Notes under the pieces: generated by a model
Seen by the model: only the letters and a program-made list of their open reading frames with translations
What the model was told of the DNA's origin: nothing
Database searches by the model: none
In this document: one piece after another, positions 41,989 to 51,722 of the stretch
How the letters are laid out: each line of letters opens with the position of its first letter
How positions within the stretch are numbered: the first letter of the stretch is position 1
Position numbers and translations under genes: made by a program
NCBI GenBank assembly: GCA_038521825.1
Contig: JBCBKL010000007.1
Coordinates: 62,001 to 126,000 of the forward strand
Source: JBCBKL01 sp038521825
GTDB lineage: Bacteria > Pseudomonadota > Alphaproteobacteria > Rhodobacterales > Rhodobacteraceae
Direction: 5' to 3'
Length of the DNA stretch: 64,000 nucleotides

Positions 41989-44358
41989 TCAGTTTGCAGC
42001 AGCGCCGGTGTCGTCTGCAGCGACATCGGTGCCTTTCGCATCCGTTTCCGAATCGGCATCGGTCTGAACGGTTTCGCGAACCCCCGGGGCGTTGCGAAAC
42101 CAGATGTCGGTCTGTGTGAACGGGATCTCGATATCCTCTTCGACAAAGCGTGCTGCGATCTTGTGATGAAGCTCGCTCTTGACGCTGAGTGACCAGTTCA
42201 CATCCCTCAGGATCGCGCGGATCTCGAAGTCGAGCGAACTGGCACCAAAGCCTGCGAACAGAACCGCAGGCGCCGGATTGGCCAGGATCATCGGGTGGTC
42301 CTGTGCGATCTCCCGCAAGATGTCCTCAACCCTCCGGGTATCGGTCCCATAAGCGACCCCGACCGAAACAATGATCCGGCCCACGGTATTGCCGCGCGTA
42401 TAGTTGGTGACTGTGCCACTCACGAGATCTGCATTGGGGATTATGACGTCGGACCGGTCGAACGTTTCGATGCGGGTCGAGCGGACGGAGATGTCGCGGA
42501 CATAGCCCATCTGTCCGCCAACTTCGATCCAGTCGCCTTCTGAAATCGGGCGTTCAATCAGCAGGATAATACCTGACACGAAGTTTGAAACGATGTTCTG
42601 CAGGCCAAAACCGATGCCGACGGAAAGGGCACCGGCAACAATGGCGAGGGATGAGAGATCAATCCCGGCGGTTGTAATCGCAATGAGTGCGGCAAGAAAT
42701 ATGCCAAGATAACCGGTGCCCGAAACAATCGCATTACGTGCCCCGACATCGAACCGGGTCTTGGGCAGAACCGAACGTTGCAGGGCGCTCTGCAGGAGCC
42801 GGGTCACCACATAACCAACGGCAAAAACAATCGCGAAAGTCAGGAAGTCTATGGGCGAGATCGTTGTTTCACCAATCGTGAAACCGGCGAGGAAACTGTT
42901 CCAAAGCTCGGTCAGGTCGGCGACGCGGACTCCCCAAAAGAGCGACAGAAGCGGCACCGAGGACAGCAGAACCACGAAATTCAGCAGAACGGGTGTCAGG
43001 GCGTCCCGGCTGTCCTCTCCCTTACCCGTGACCCAGAGATAGATATCCTCGACCAAGCGCTGCAGTACCATGACAAAGCCCAGAAGCGCGAGCGACTGGA
43101 TTGTCGGATACAGGATGAAGTTGCCGGCAAACCCGTATCCCAAAGCCGCGAAGACGGGCGCAATTGGCGCGAGGATCATAGCAATGCGGCCGACGATCCG
43201 AATAACCCGCGCCCCGCCCTGTTGAGCCTCTGCCTCCTCGTCCCCGGCCCCGACTTTCGACAGGATCTGGCCTAGCCGGAACAGGATGAGACTGCTGATG
43301 ACGACAAGCGGGAAGGACAGGACTGACCGCTCTGCAGCATCGTAGTTGTCAAAACCGACGACGAGTTCGTGCAGTCCACGCAGCACAATCATTACAGCCA
43401 GCGCGGTTCCGTACCAGCGTGCCTCGGCCCGTTGGTTAGCCGACACCTTGATGATGGCAGCCCGTTCGTCCTTTGCGAACAGACGTTCGCAGAGCCAGCG
43501 GACGATCAATATGACGGCCGCATAGGATGGGAGTTCGTCCAGTATCAGCGATCCTCGGATCCCGAAGATCGCGAGCTGCTGAAGCCCTGCCACCAGAGCT
43601 GCAACGCCGATAAACGGCAGCACGATACGGCCCAGCGAAACAAGCAGGTCCCAGACGTTGCCACCGCGCCCGCTTCGTTCATATAGCCACCTGCCAAACC
43701 GATTGGACCAGGCGCGTCCGCGACCAATCAGAACGAACGCCATGAGGAAAAGGACGCCAGCCACGGGCAATCCGTCGCGCAGTTCTGCGAGATGCACAGG
43801 ATTCCGAATGGCGTCGCGAACTTCACCCACCGTCGAAAGGAAGGATTGATTCACAGCTTCAAGGGCGCGCGGCCACTGGGTCGGGTTCAGCGGCGATGGC
43901 CCGAGCGAGATGAGCTCCCGCGCTTGTCGTTCGCGAATGACTCGATCGATTTCGTCAATCAGACCATCGGCGAGCGTGTAAGCCTGATCTGCTTCGATTG
44001 ACGGCGCTTGCAATCGCGCAAGTTCCGCCTGAAGGTTCGATCGACGCTGCGCCAGATCGGGCTCTTCATTGCCGTTCTCCGGCGCAGGTCCGAGCGCATT
44101 GAGCTGTGACCGGATCGTTCGCAGCCGGGCGTCGTTGCCTTGGCGCGCCGTTTCAAACTGACTTCGGTATTCGGCGATGTCAGAGCGCAATGTCTCGAGC
44201 GCCGCGTCCGACGCCCGCCCAGCCTCGATCGCGGCGATGGCGCGATCACTGAGCGCCTCCCATGCATCATAGTCGGGCTGCGAATTCTGCGCGCTTGCCA
44301 GCGTCGCGATGAGCGTCAGGATAAACGCAAAGGACCAATAGCGGAGAAACCGCATCAT
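41989..44358 (-). CDS. Large mechanosensitive channel, MscS family (MscK/DUF3772-like)
   Basis: A 789-residue protein: signal peptide (1-23), coiled-coil-rich periplasmic domain (about 25-190), about ten membrane helices, then the MscS core. The pore helix and beta domain read VAGALSVGIGFGLQNIVSNFVSG and RPISEGDWIEVGGQMGYVRDI. The acidic C-terminus is soluble. It releases osmolytes when membrane tension rises. ATG at 44358 overlaps the cysK stop (ATGA), so it ends the phr-cfa-trgAB-cysK run. Confidence 0.9.
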   Translation of the reverse strand: MMRFLRYWSFAFILTLIATLASAQNSQPDYDAWEALSDRAIAAIEAGRASDAALETLRSDIAEYRSQFETARQGNDARLRTIRSQLNALGPAPENGNEEPDLAQRRSNLQAELARLQAPSIEADQAYTLADGLIDEIDRVIRERQARELISLGPSPLNPTQWPRALEAVNQSFLSTVGEVRDAIRNPVHLAELRDGLPVAGVLFLMAFVLIGRGRAWSNRFGRWLYERSGRGGNVWDLLVSLGRIVLPFIGVAALVAGLQQLAIFGIRGSLILDELPSYAAVILIVRWLCERLFAKDERAAIIKVSANQRAEARWYGTALAVMIVLRGLHELVVGFDNYDAAERSVLSFPLVVISSLILFRLGQILSKVGAGDEEAEAQQGGARVIRIVGRIAMILAPIAPVFAALGYGFAGNFILYPTIQSLALLGFVMVLQRLVEDIYLWVTGKGEDSRDALTPVLLNFVVLLSSVPLLSLFWGVRVADLTELWNSFLAGFTIGETTISPIDFLTFAIVFAVGYVVTRLLQSALQRSVLPKTRFDVGARNAIVSGTGYLGIFLAALIAITTAGIDLSSLAIVAGALSVGIGFGLQNIVSNFVSGIILLIERPISEGDWIEVGGQMGYVRDISVRSTRIETFDRSDVIIPNADLVSGTVTNYTRGNTVGRIIVSVGVAYGTDTRRVEDILREIAQDHPMILANPAPAVLFAGFGASSLDFEIRAILRDVNWSLSVKSELHHKIAARFVEEDIEIPFTQTDIWFRNAPGVRETVQTDADSETDAKGTDVAADDTGAAAN

Positions 44359-45389
44359 GCGTCCTCGAACACACCCGGGATGCTGGCAGGTGCCTCGGTC
44401 AGCCATGATGGCAACGGCAGGTCTTTGCTTTTGAGGAATTCCGGATTGAAGAGCTTGGACTGATAGCGCGTTCCATAGTCGCAAAGAATGGTCACGATCG
44501 TATGCCCCGGCCCCAAATCTCTTGCCAATCGGATTGCACCAGCGACGTTGATACCGGACGAGCCACCCAGACAAAGACCTTCTTCCCTCAACAGGTCGAA
44601 CACGATAGGCAACGCCTCGGCATCCGAGATGTTGTAGCTGAAATCCGGGCGAAAGCCTTCGAGGTTGGCGGTGATCCGCCCCTGCCCGATCCCTTCGCTG
44701 ATCGAACTCCCATGCGACGCGAGCTCTCCGGTCGTATAGAAGGAGTGCAGCGCGGCTCCATCTGGGTCGGCGAGCCCGATCTTGACGCCCTTGGGCTGCA
44801 AAATCTCGGCCACACCCGCGAGCGTTCCGCCTGACCCGACCGCACAAATGAACCCATCGACCTTGCCGTCGGTCTGGTCCCAGATCTCTGGCCCCGTCGT
44901 TTCGACATGGGCGTGACGGTTGGCAACGTTGTCAAACTGGTTCGCCCAGATCGCGCCATTGGGCTCTGTCTTGGCCAGGGTTTCGGCCAAACGACCGGAA
45001 TAACGGACATAATTGTTGGGGTTGCGATAGGGTGCCGCAGGCACTTGCACCAGCTCCGCGCCCGCCAGCCGCAGCATGTCTTTCTTTTCCTGGCTTTGCG
45101 TTTCCGGGATGACAATCACCGTTTTGAAGCCCATCGAAGCACCCACCAGCGCCAGACCGATCCCGGTATTTCCGGCCGTCCCTTCGACAATCGTGCCGCC
45201 GGGCCGCAGCAGACCCTTTGCCACAGCGTCCCGAATGATGAAGAGCGCGGCGCGGTCCTTGACGGACTGGCCAGGGTTCATGAATTCGGCCTTCCCGAGA
45301 ATGGTACAGCCCGTCTCTTCGCTCGCCTTTCGGAGCTTGATGAGAGGCGTGTTCCCGATGGCGTCGGCCAAATCCGAAGCGTACCGCAT
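44355..45389 (-). CDS. cysK: Cysteine synthase A
   Basis: A 344-residue PLP enzyme making cysteine from O-acetylserine and sulfide. The PLP lysine is in NPGQSVKDRAA, the substrate loop is EGTAGNTGIG and the phosphate loop is GSGGTLAG. A C-terminal extension follows the core. In Rhodobacter sphaeroides, cysK lies with trgAB and contributes to tellurite resistance, and the same order occurs here, 54 bp after trgB. Functional link beyond cysteine supply is inferred from that work. Confidence 0.93.
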   Translation of the reverse strand: MRYASDLADAIGNTPLIKLRKASEETGCTILGKAEFMNPGQSVKDRAALFIIRDAVAKGLLRPGGTIVEGTAGNTGIGLALVGASMGFKTVIVIPETQSQEKKDMLRLAGAELVQVPAAPYRNPNNYVRYSGRLAETLAKTEPNGAIWANQFDNVANRHAHVETTGPEIWDQTDGKVDGFICAVGSGGTLAGVAEILQPKGVKIGLADPDGAALHSFYTTGELASHGSSISEGIGQGRITANLEGFRPDFSYNISDAEALPIVFDLLREEGLCLGGSSGINVAGAIRLARDLGPGHTIVTILCDYGTRYQSKLFNPEFLKSKDLPLPSWLTEAPASIPGVFEDA

Positions 45390-45443
45390 GAGCCGGTCCT
45401 TTCCTGAAAACTGAATCAGATGTACTCCCGCCCCAACCGGACC

Positions 45444-46568
45444 TCAACCCGCGGCGGTACCAGAGTAATCCGCGCGCAGCCGGTCACGGTGATGGGCAAG
45501 CCAGTAGGTCAGCAGGTTGAGCGGCGCGTTGGCCGTGACTTTGGTCTCTGACCGCTCAAGCAAGGTGTCGAAGGGCAAGATATGGGCCTGGATGTTTTCA
45601 CCTTCGCTGTCCACACCACCGCTGCGCCGCGCATCGTCTGGTAGATCACAAAGGCCGACATAGAGGTGAAAGAAGTCTGTCGCCGCCCCGGGTGACGCGT
45701 AATTCCGGCCTACCAATTCGAGGTGCCGGAAGGTCAATCCGGCCTCTTCCTGCGCCTCGCGGTGCGCTGTTTCCTCGGGTGTTTCGCCCGGATCGACGAG
45801 GCCGGCAACCGGCTCAAGTTGCCAAAGCGCCGGATCACCCCGCCCCAGTGGCCCAAGCCGCACCTGCTCTACCAACAGCACCCGATCGCATACAGGATCG
45901 TAGGGCAGAACGATCGCCGCGTCGGTTGAGACAAAGACCGCACGGTCAATCGGATCGCTCATTTGGCCATCGAACCGTTCATGCGACAGCGTGAATTCAT
46001 CGAGCGCAAAGAACGACGAATAAACCCGGCGTCTTTCGATGATATCGACCGCGCCGCGCAAGGTCAGCGGATCGTGCGATCCTTCTTGGGCAATCAGCCG
46101 GGTGGTTGCCCGCGCCAGAATTCGGGGAAAGAGGCCTGCCAGTTCCTTGGCCGACCGCGATCCGAAGTACAACATCGCCTCTTCGGCGGCCACCATGATC
46201 AGGGGCGACCACCTTTCGATCCAGCGATCCAATGACCAGATGTCCCCGTCGACAGCCCGGCCCGGAGCGGGCAGATAAGCCAGCGCCTGCGCCCCGTTTG
46301 CCAAGGTAACCTCGGTCGTCTTGCAGCCATGGCCGCCCTGGTAGAAATCGAGACGAGCCAAATCCGCCTCGGTCAGATCTGCAATCAGGACACCGGGCGC
46401 GTCTTCGCCCGCCGCCCGCTGGATCATCGGATAGAAACTGCCCGAAACGGACCGCACGACATGATCAGGCAGCGCCGTTTCGATCAGATCGACGTCAAGG
46501 GAACGACCCAGAACCAGTTCCAGCAAAGGCTGATAACGGAGCGCGCCGTAGAAGAAGCATTGAGCCAC
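45444..46568 (-). CDS. trgB: TrgB: gamma-glutamylcyclotransferase-like domain fused to a Nudix hydrolase
   Basis: A 374-residue two-domain protein. Residues 1-130 resemble the AIG2/GGCT fold (FFYGALRYQPLLELVLGR, then DFYQGG). Residues about 190-350 are an ADP-ribose pyrophosphatase-type Nudix domain with the Nudix box GLVDPGETPEETAHREAQEE. The same pair of domains is known as TrgB of R. sphaeroides, needed for high tellurite resistance. It overlaps or abuts trgA (3 bp apart) and precedes cysK. The catalytic substrate is not established. Confidence 0.9.
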   Translation of the reverse strand: MAQCFFYGALRYQPLLELVLGRSLDVDLIETALPDHVVRSVSGSFYPMIQRAAGEDAPGVLIADLTEADLARLDFYQGGHGCKTTEVTLANGAQALAYLPAPGRAVDGDIWSLDRWIERWSPLIMVAAEEAMLYFGSRSAKELAGLFPRILARATTRLIAQEGSHDPLTLRGAVDIIERRRVYSSFFALDEFTLSHERFDGQMSDPIDRAVFVSTDAAIVLPYDPVCDRVLLVEQVRLGPLGRGDPALWQLEPVAGLVDPGETPEETAHREAQEEAGLTFRHLELVGRNYASPGAATDFFHLYVGLCDLPDDARRSGGVDSEGENIQAHILPFDTLLERSETKVTANAPLNLLTYWLAHHRDRLRADYSGTAAG

Positions 46569-46571
46569 GCG

Positions 46572-47012
46572 TCAATTCCACTTGCGCCAAGAATACTCCG
46601 CTGCAAGTCCGGTGATGATCCCGCCGCCGACCAATGTGCCGATGATCGTGACGGTCCCCATGATCAGCGCGTATTCGGCGCCGATCTGAAAGACGGCTAT
46701 GATCGCCTCGAACGGACCATCATATCGATTGCGCATGGCGAGGCGTGTCATTTCGTTGGTCGCCTGCACAAAGATGCCCCAGAACACCAGCAAAAATGCA
46801 CCGGTCAGACCCACGTTTATGGCAGATGTCCATCCACGGCCCATGCGCGGACCAACCGCGATCCAGCCACTCAGGATGCCGATGAACATGTTGATCGGGG
46901 TGAAATAGCCAAATGCAGTGCCCTCGGGCATCAGCGGCATGATCTGCCCCGATACAATAAAGGCCAGAATTGCGAGGGTCGCTGCGGCCGTCAGGCGTGC
47001 CGCGTTAGGCAT
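46572..47012 (-). CDS. trgA: TrgA-family tellurite-resistance membrane protein
   Basis: A 146-residue protein with four hydrophobic segments, matching TrgA (N-terminal ARLTAAATLAILAFIVS, FGYFTPINMFIGILSGW, AEYSWRKW at the end). Found beside trgB and cysK, as in R. sphaeroides. Mechanism of resistance unknown. It follows cfa by 24 bp. Confidence 0.9.
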   Translation of the reverse strand: MPNAARLTAAATLAILAFIVSGQIMPLMPEGTAFGYFTPINMFIGILSGWIAVGPRMGRGWTSAINVGLTGAFLLVFWGIFVQATNEMTRLAMRNRYDGPFEAIIAVFQIGAEYALIMGTVTIIGTLVGGGIITGLAAEYSWRKWN

Positions 47013-47036
47013 TGATCTTTCCGCTGCTCGTCATTC

Positions 47037-48245
47037 TTATCCGGGTCGTCTTATGGTGATCTGCGTTACATCGCAGTTGGCACTTTCAAACGTCGCGGCG
47101 CAAGAGGTCAGGTAAAAATTCCACATGCGCCGGAACCGTTCGTCAAATCCCATATGAGCGATCTCGTCCCACTTTTCATTGAATGTATCGTGCCAGCGCC
47201 GCAGCGTGATGTTGTAGGATTGCCCGAACTCGACTGAGCGTTCGACAGCGAAACCAGCCTTAGCGATCTGCTCGCGCAAGGCCGAGGGCGACGGCAGCAT
47301 GCCTCCGGGAAAGATGTATTTTTGAACGAAATCGACACCACGCTGATAGATGTGCCAGCGCTTGTCCTGCACCGTGATGATCTGCAAAGTCGCGTTTTTT
47401 CCGGGCTTCAGGCGCTCGCGAACCGTCTTGAAATAAACGGGCCAATAACGCTGACCCACGGCTTCGAACATCTCAATGCTGGCAATGCCGTCGTAGGTGC
47501 CGTTTTCGTCGCGATAATCCTGCAACTTGAAATCCACCATCTCTGATAGTCCGGCCTTTTCAATGCGCTGCTGAGCGTACTTGAACTGCTCTTCGCTGAT
47601 GGTAAGGCCGGTCACTCGCAGCCCCCGTTCCTTTGCAGCGTATTCTGCGAAGCCGCCCCATCCACAACCGATCTCAAGAATGTGGTCACCAGGTTGCGCA
47701 CCCATTTGATCAACCATGCTGGCATACTTCGCGATCTGTGCTTTCTCCGTACTTTCCTGGCCGGTCTCGAACAAGGCGGAGGAATAGGTCATCGTGTCGT
47801 CAAGCCACACACCGTAGAAGTCGTTGCCGAGATCGTAGTGATGACTGATGTTCTTTTTTGCCTGCCCACGGTGGTTGCGACGCAACCAGAACCGGAAGAG
47901 TTCAAACTGGCGCAACAGCCACAGCCCCCGGAACCCGTCATAGAATTCGTCATTGTCGGCGTGGACGAGGTCCATGAAAGCTTGCAGGTCCGGCGTACTC
48001 CACCATTCGTCCAGGTACGCATCGCAAAAACCAAGATCGCCTTCGCGGATCAAACGGGCGAAAAGATCGGCGTTGTGAATGTGCAGTTCGGCGATCGGCC
48101 CGGGATTATGGCCCTGAGCCCGGAACAACCGGCCATCGGGCAGCACGAAATCGATCCGCCCGTACTGAAGTTCTGTCGCGGCCGCAAAAACCTGCGCGAA
48201 GTAGCGTGGGAGCCCCGTCTCTCCGTCTGTCGTCGTTAGTACCAT
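47037..48245 (-). CDS. cfa: Cyclopropane-fatty-acyl-phospholipid synthase
   Basis: A 402-residue SAM-dependent methyltransferase that adds a methylene group across the double bond of membrane lipid acyl chains. Motifs: SAM site LEIGCGWGGFAEYAA, HHYDLGNDFYGVWLD and the lipid-binding MTYSSALF. A membrane-stress enzyme, it fits with phr and trgAB in one run. Start ATG at 48245, about 57 bp after the phr stop. Confidence 0.92.
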   Translation of the reverse strand: MVLTTTDGETGLPRYFAQVFAAATELQYGRIDFVLPDGRLFRAQGHNPGPIAELHIHNADLFARLIREGDLGFCDAYLDEWWSTPDLQAFMDLVHADNDEFYDGFRGLWLLRQFELFRFWLRRNHRGQAKKNISHHYDLGNDFYGVWLDDTMTYSSALFETGQESTEKAQIAKYASMVDQMGAQPGDHILEIGCGWGGFAEYAAKERGLRVTGLTISEEQFKYAQQRIEKAGLSEMVDFKLQDYRDENGTYDGIASIEMFEAVGQRYWPVYFKTVRERLKPGKNATLQIITVQDKRWHIYQRGVDFVQKYIFPGGMLPSPSALREQIAKAGFAVERSVEFGQSYNITLRRWHDTFNEKWDEIAHMGFDERFRRMWNFYLTSCAATFESANCDVTQITIRRPG

Positions 48246-48302
48246 CCCCGGAACTCATCCTCTTTTTTGTAAAGCTACGTTGACACACAACTTCACGCAA
48301 CC

Positions 48303-49718
48303 TCAGAAACTTCGGTTTTCATATGCACTTAGCGCCCGTTTGCGCCCTGCCTCGGGTGTTACGACCGGGCGCGGATATGGATCATTTGGCGACAGATCCC
48401 AGCTTTGCGGAATGGCCTCGAAATAGGCCTGCGCATCCGCATGTGGGTTGGCCCGGCCTTCGGCGATCCAACGGTTGACGTAGTCATGGTTCTTGTCGAA
48501 CTTGTCGAGTTGGGTAACCGGGTTGAAGACGCGGAAATAGGGTGTAGCGTCAGGCCCTGAACCCGCCGACCATTGCCAGCCCATGGCGTTCGAGGCCGGA
48601 TCCCAGTCGATGAGGCAATCCTCGAACCAATCGAGGCCGGTTTTCCAATGCGTCAGCAGATGTTTCGTCAGATAGGATGCCACGATCATACGCCCCCGAT
48701 TGTGCATCCGTCCGGTGACGTACATCTCGCGCATGGCGGCATCGACGAACGGGATACCGGTGCGGCCCTGTTTCCATGCCAAGACTTCTGGGGTTTCTTC
48801 TGTATTCCAGGGAAAGGCGTCCCAATTGGGTTTCCAGTTCCCGGTCAGCATATGCGGCGTGTGATGCATCAGGTGGTACGCGAACTCTCGCCAGACGAGT
48901 TCCTTGAGAAAGATCTCTGCGCCCGCCTTGCCCTCCTGAAGGGCTCGCATGCCGGAATGCCAGCACTGATGGGGGCTGATCTCTCCGAGCGACAGGTTCT
49001 CTGAGAGACCAGAAGTGCCATCGATGGCGGGCAGATCCCGCAGATCTGCATACCTTGCAACGGTGTTATCAATGAATTCGGCCAGCCGGTCCTGCGCAGC
49101 TGTCTCGCCCAGTCGGACGTAAGGCCGGACAATTCCAGCGCCCCGCTTCATCACATCGTTAAGCTTCCAGTCGGCTAGGTCGTCCGTTTCCGGCCATGCC
49201 TCCGGCTGTCTTAACGTCTTGGGCGCTGGCAACGGTACATCGACGTCACGATCCTTCACTGCTTTCCAGAATGGCGTGTACACCTTATAGAAACCGCCCG
49301 TTTTCGTCTCCGCAGTCCAAGGCTCAAACATCAAATGGCCGCCAAAGCTGCGGGCGTCGATCCCAGCCTCTTTCAAGGCCGTTTTGATCTTGCTGTCCCG
49401 CGCAGTCGATTGTGGATCGTAAAGCCGGGTCCAATAGACCGACGTGGCACCTGTTTCCTCAATGAGGTCCTGCAAGACTTCGAGCGCATCGCCACTGCGC
49501 AGGGTTAGCCGACTTTCGGCTTCGCGCAGGGCGTCCCCAAACACCTCAAGGCCAAGGCCCAGCCGCCATTTGGGCGCAGCCCCGTATGCATCGACCTGTT
49601 CGTCAAACACAAAAAGCGGAACAATAGGCCGCCCGCTCTGCGCCGCCGCGTGCAAGGCAGGATGATCGCTCAGCCGCAGATCGCGCCTGAACCAGATGAT
49701 GATTGGATGACTGCTCAA
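48303..49718 (-). CDS. phr: Deoxyribodipyrimidine photolyase
   Basis: A 471-residue class I CPD photolyase (or close cryptochrome). The N-terminal antenna domain opens IIWFRRDLRLSDHPAL. The C-terminal FAD domain includes ELVWREFAYHLM, GIPFVDAAMREMYVTGRMHNRGRM and the Trp-rich WFEDCLIDWDPASNAMGWQWSAG. It repairs UV dimers in blue light. First gene of the run phr-cfa-trgA-trgB-cysK-MscS. A candidate extracytoplasmic-sigma promoter lies upstream. Confidence 0.93.
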   Translation of the reverse strand: MSSHPIIIWFRRDLRLSDHPALHAAAQSGRPIVPLFVFDEQVDAYGAAPKWRLGLGLEVFGDALREAESRLTLRSGDALEVLQDLIEETGATSVYWTRLYDPQSTARDSKIKTALKEAGIDARSFGGHLMFEPWTAETKTGGFYKVYTPFWKAVKDRDVDVPLPAPKTLRQPEAWPETDDLADWKLNDVMKRGAGIVRPYVRLGETAAQDRLAEFIDNTVARYADLRDLPAIDGTSGLSENLSLGEISPHQCWHSGMRALQEGKAGAEIFLKELVWREFAYHLMHHTPHMLTGNWKPNWDAFPWNTEETPEVLAWKQGRTGIPFVDAAMREMYVTGRMHNRGRMIVASYLTKHLLTHWKTGLDWFEDCLIDWDPASNAMGWQWSAGSGPDATPYFRVFNPVTQLDKFDKNHDYVNRWIAEGRANPHADAQAYFEAIPQSWDLSPNDPYPRPVVTPEAGRKRALSAYENRSF

Positions 49719-49743
49719 CTTCCACGTCCGTTTGTTAAGAGCG

Positions 49744-49769
49744 TACGTAGCCCTTTGGCCGATGGATCA
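49744..49769 (-). promoter_or_regulatory. Candidate RpoE-type promoter of phr
   Basis: TGATCC at 49764-49769 (read on the minus strand) resembles the -35 element of the singlet-oxygen sigma factor RpoE of Rhodobacter sphaeroides, whose regulon includes a photolyase and a cfa-like gene. The -10 (near TACGTACGCT) is a poor match, so this is tentative. Confidence 0.35.
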
Positions 49770-49804
49770 ATTCCGCGCGGCATCACCCAGCGTCAGGCCA
49801 AACA

Positions 49805-49836
49805 AAAAAGGCCCCGGGAGTCACCCGGGGCCTTTC
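49805..49836 (-). terminator. Strong Rho-independent terminator of the BCCT gene
   Basis: A perfect stem AGGCCCCGGG / CCCGGGGCCT with loop AGTCA, extended by A-T pairs, followed on the minus strand by a run of six T. It ends the BCCT transcript just before the phr promoter. Confidence 0.9.
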
Positions 49837-49850
49837 TTTAGGTGTTAAGT

Positions 49851-51542
49851 TCACTCCGCCGGGGCAGCCGCCGCATTGTCGGACGTGGTTGCCACACCGT
49901 GCTTTTCACGCCGGCTGTCGTTCCAGATGGCTTTGATCAGGGCAACCCCCTGCAGAACCATCACGATCGAGAACGGGAACGCGCCGATCACCATGGCCGT
50001 CTGGATCGCCTTGAGACCGCCTTTGGGATCGTTATCGGACGCGCCGGCGATAAGCAGCGCGGCGACAACCAACCCAAGGGCGACACCCCAAAAGTAGATG
50101 TGAGGCTTGGCCTTTGGCCCTTCGTCACCAGCGGCGTTGATCGTATTGACGATCAGCACAGCCGAGTCCGCCGTTGTGACCAGATACGTCATCAACAACA
50201 CAACGATCACAACTGACATGGTCCAACCCAGTGCGGCCCCAAGCATATGGACCACCATGGCAAAGATCTTGTCACCATCCGGCGCACCAAGAATGGCACC
50301 ATTGGCGTTACCGTTGAGCTCAAGGTCGATCGCGGTGCCCCCGGCCCAGGTGAACCAGACAAAGCACATCAGTGACGGCACAAGGATCGCGCCGATCACG
50401 AATTCGCGGATTGTCCGCCCCTTGGAGATGCGCGCCAGGAACAGGCCGACAAACGGGGCAAATGCAATCCACCAAGCCCAGTAGAAGACCGACCAACCAC
50501 CTTGCCAGCCTTCTAGCTGGGTGGCTACCGAACCTTCGACACCGTCCGAGCGCCAGACCGTGAAGAGCATCTCGGGCATCGCGAGGAGGTAATCCCAGAT
50601 ACCGACGAACAGGGCCTGAAGACCAAAGAACGTGGACCCGAAGAGCAGGAAGAACGTCAAAAGGAAGATCGAGAGCCCCATGTTGAGGTTCGACAGCCAT
50701 TTGATGCCCTTACCGACACCTGACAGGGCTGACAGCGTCGATGCGCCCATGATGACGAGGATCGCAACAATTACCCCAAGCGTGTTCGAGGTGCCCGCTT
50801 CGTTCGTCAGACCGCCAATACCGATACGGGTCAGACCGGCCACAAATTGCTCGACGCCAAAGCCGAGGGTCTGCGCAACACCGAGGATCGTTGCTACAAC
50901 GGCAACGATATCGATGAGACTGCCGAGGGGTCCCGAAAGTGCTTTGCCGAAGAGCGGTGTCAGTGACGACCGCATGGTCAACGGCAAGCCGCGGCGATAA
51001 CAGAAAAAGCCAAGGGAGAGGCCCGCAATCGCATAGCAGGCCCATGCACCAAGACCCCAATGCAGGAATGACCACTTGTACGCGCTGCGAATTGTTTCGG
51101 CGGATTCTCCGGCCACAAAGCCCTGAATAACGTCCGGATTGTTCTGGAAATGATAGACCGGTTCGGCTACGGCCCAGGTCAGCATGCCTACGCCGATACC
51201 CGCACCGAACATCATCGAAAACCAAGAGAAATTCGAAAATTCGGGCTTGTCATCTTCGACGCCTAGTTTGAGGCGCCCCGCTGCGGGCCAGATGGCCAAC
51301 AGTAAACACAGAAGCACAAAGCTCGCGACGATATAAACATACCAATAAGCCGTGTTCGCGAGGATGAACGTGTTGATTGCGTTCAGCACTGCGCCCGCCG
51401 CATCCGGAAAAACCACGGCCCAGACAACGAGCGCAGCAATGATGAATTTCGAGATGACGGCGACGCTGGGACTAAAGCCCGAATAGAACCCGCTGTCTGC
51501 GGTTCTGATGGGTAGATCCATCAGAGGGGGTTTGGGTGCCAT
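49851..51542 (-). CDS. BCCT-family glycine betaine/choline transporter
   Basis: A 563-residue secondary transporter with twelve predicted helices. The substrate/sodium motif GAGIGVGMLTWAVAEP is present, along with the Trp-rich fourth-helix segment in SVFYWAWWIAFAPFVGLFLARISKGRT. It takes up betaine, choline, carnitine or DMSP with Na+ or H+. Given the neighbouring dmdA operon, DMSP or betaine is attractive, but sequence alone does not decide. Monocistronic, ended by the terminator at 49805. Confidence 0.92.
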   Translation of the reverse strand: MAPKPPLMDLPIRTADSGFYSGFSPSVAVISKFIIAALVVWAVVFPDAAGAVLNAINTFILANTAYWYVYIVASFVLLCLLLAIWPAAGRLKLGVEDDKPEFSNFSWFSMMFGAGIGVGMLTWAVAEPVYHFQNNPDVIQGFVAGESAETIRSAYKWSFLHWGLGAWACYAIAGLSLGFFCYRRGLPLTMRSSLTPLFGKALSGPLGSLIDIVAVVATILGVAQTLGFGVEQFVAGLTRIGIGGLTNEAGTSNTLGVIVAILVIMGASTLSALSGVGKGIKWLSNLNMGLSIFLLTFFLLFGSTFFGLQALFVGIWDYLLAMPEMLFTVWRSDGVEGSVATQLEGWQGGWSVFYWAWWIAFAPFVGLFLARISKGRTIREFVIGAILVPSLMCFVWFTWAGGTAIDLELNGNANGAILGAPDGDKIFAMVVHMLGAALGWTMSVVIVVLLMTYLVTTADSAVLIVNTINAAGDEGPKAKPHIYFWGVALGLVVAALLIAGASDNDPKGGLKAIQTAMVIGAFPFSIVMVLQGVALIKAIWNDSRREKHGVATTSDNAAAAPAE

Positions 51543-51722
51543 GGTTACCTTCCTGTTATCATTTTATTTGTGACAACAGGGAAACACGGCTCGGCATTTT
51601 TACAAAATGTTTATATTTTTGATTGCCTAAATACGCGGCAAATCAGCCGCTTTTTGCGTCTCGCACCGGAATTCGCAAACCGACACAATCCCCAAAAACG
51701 CTGCTGCAATGCAGAAAAGACG

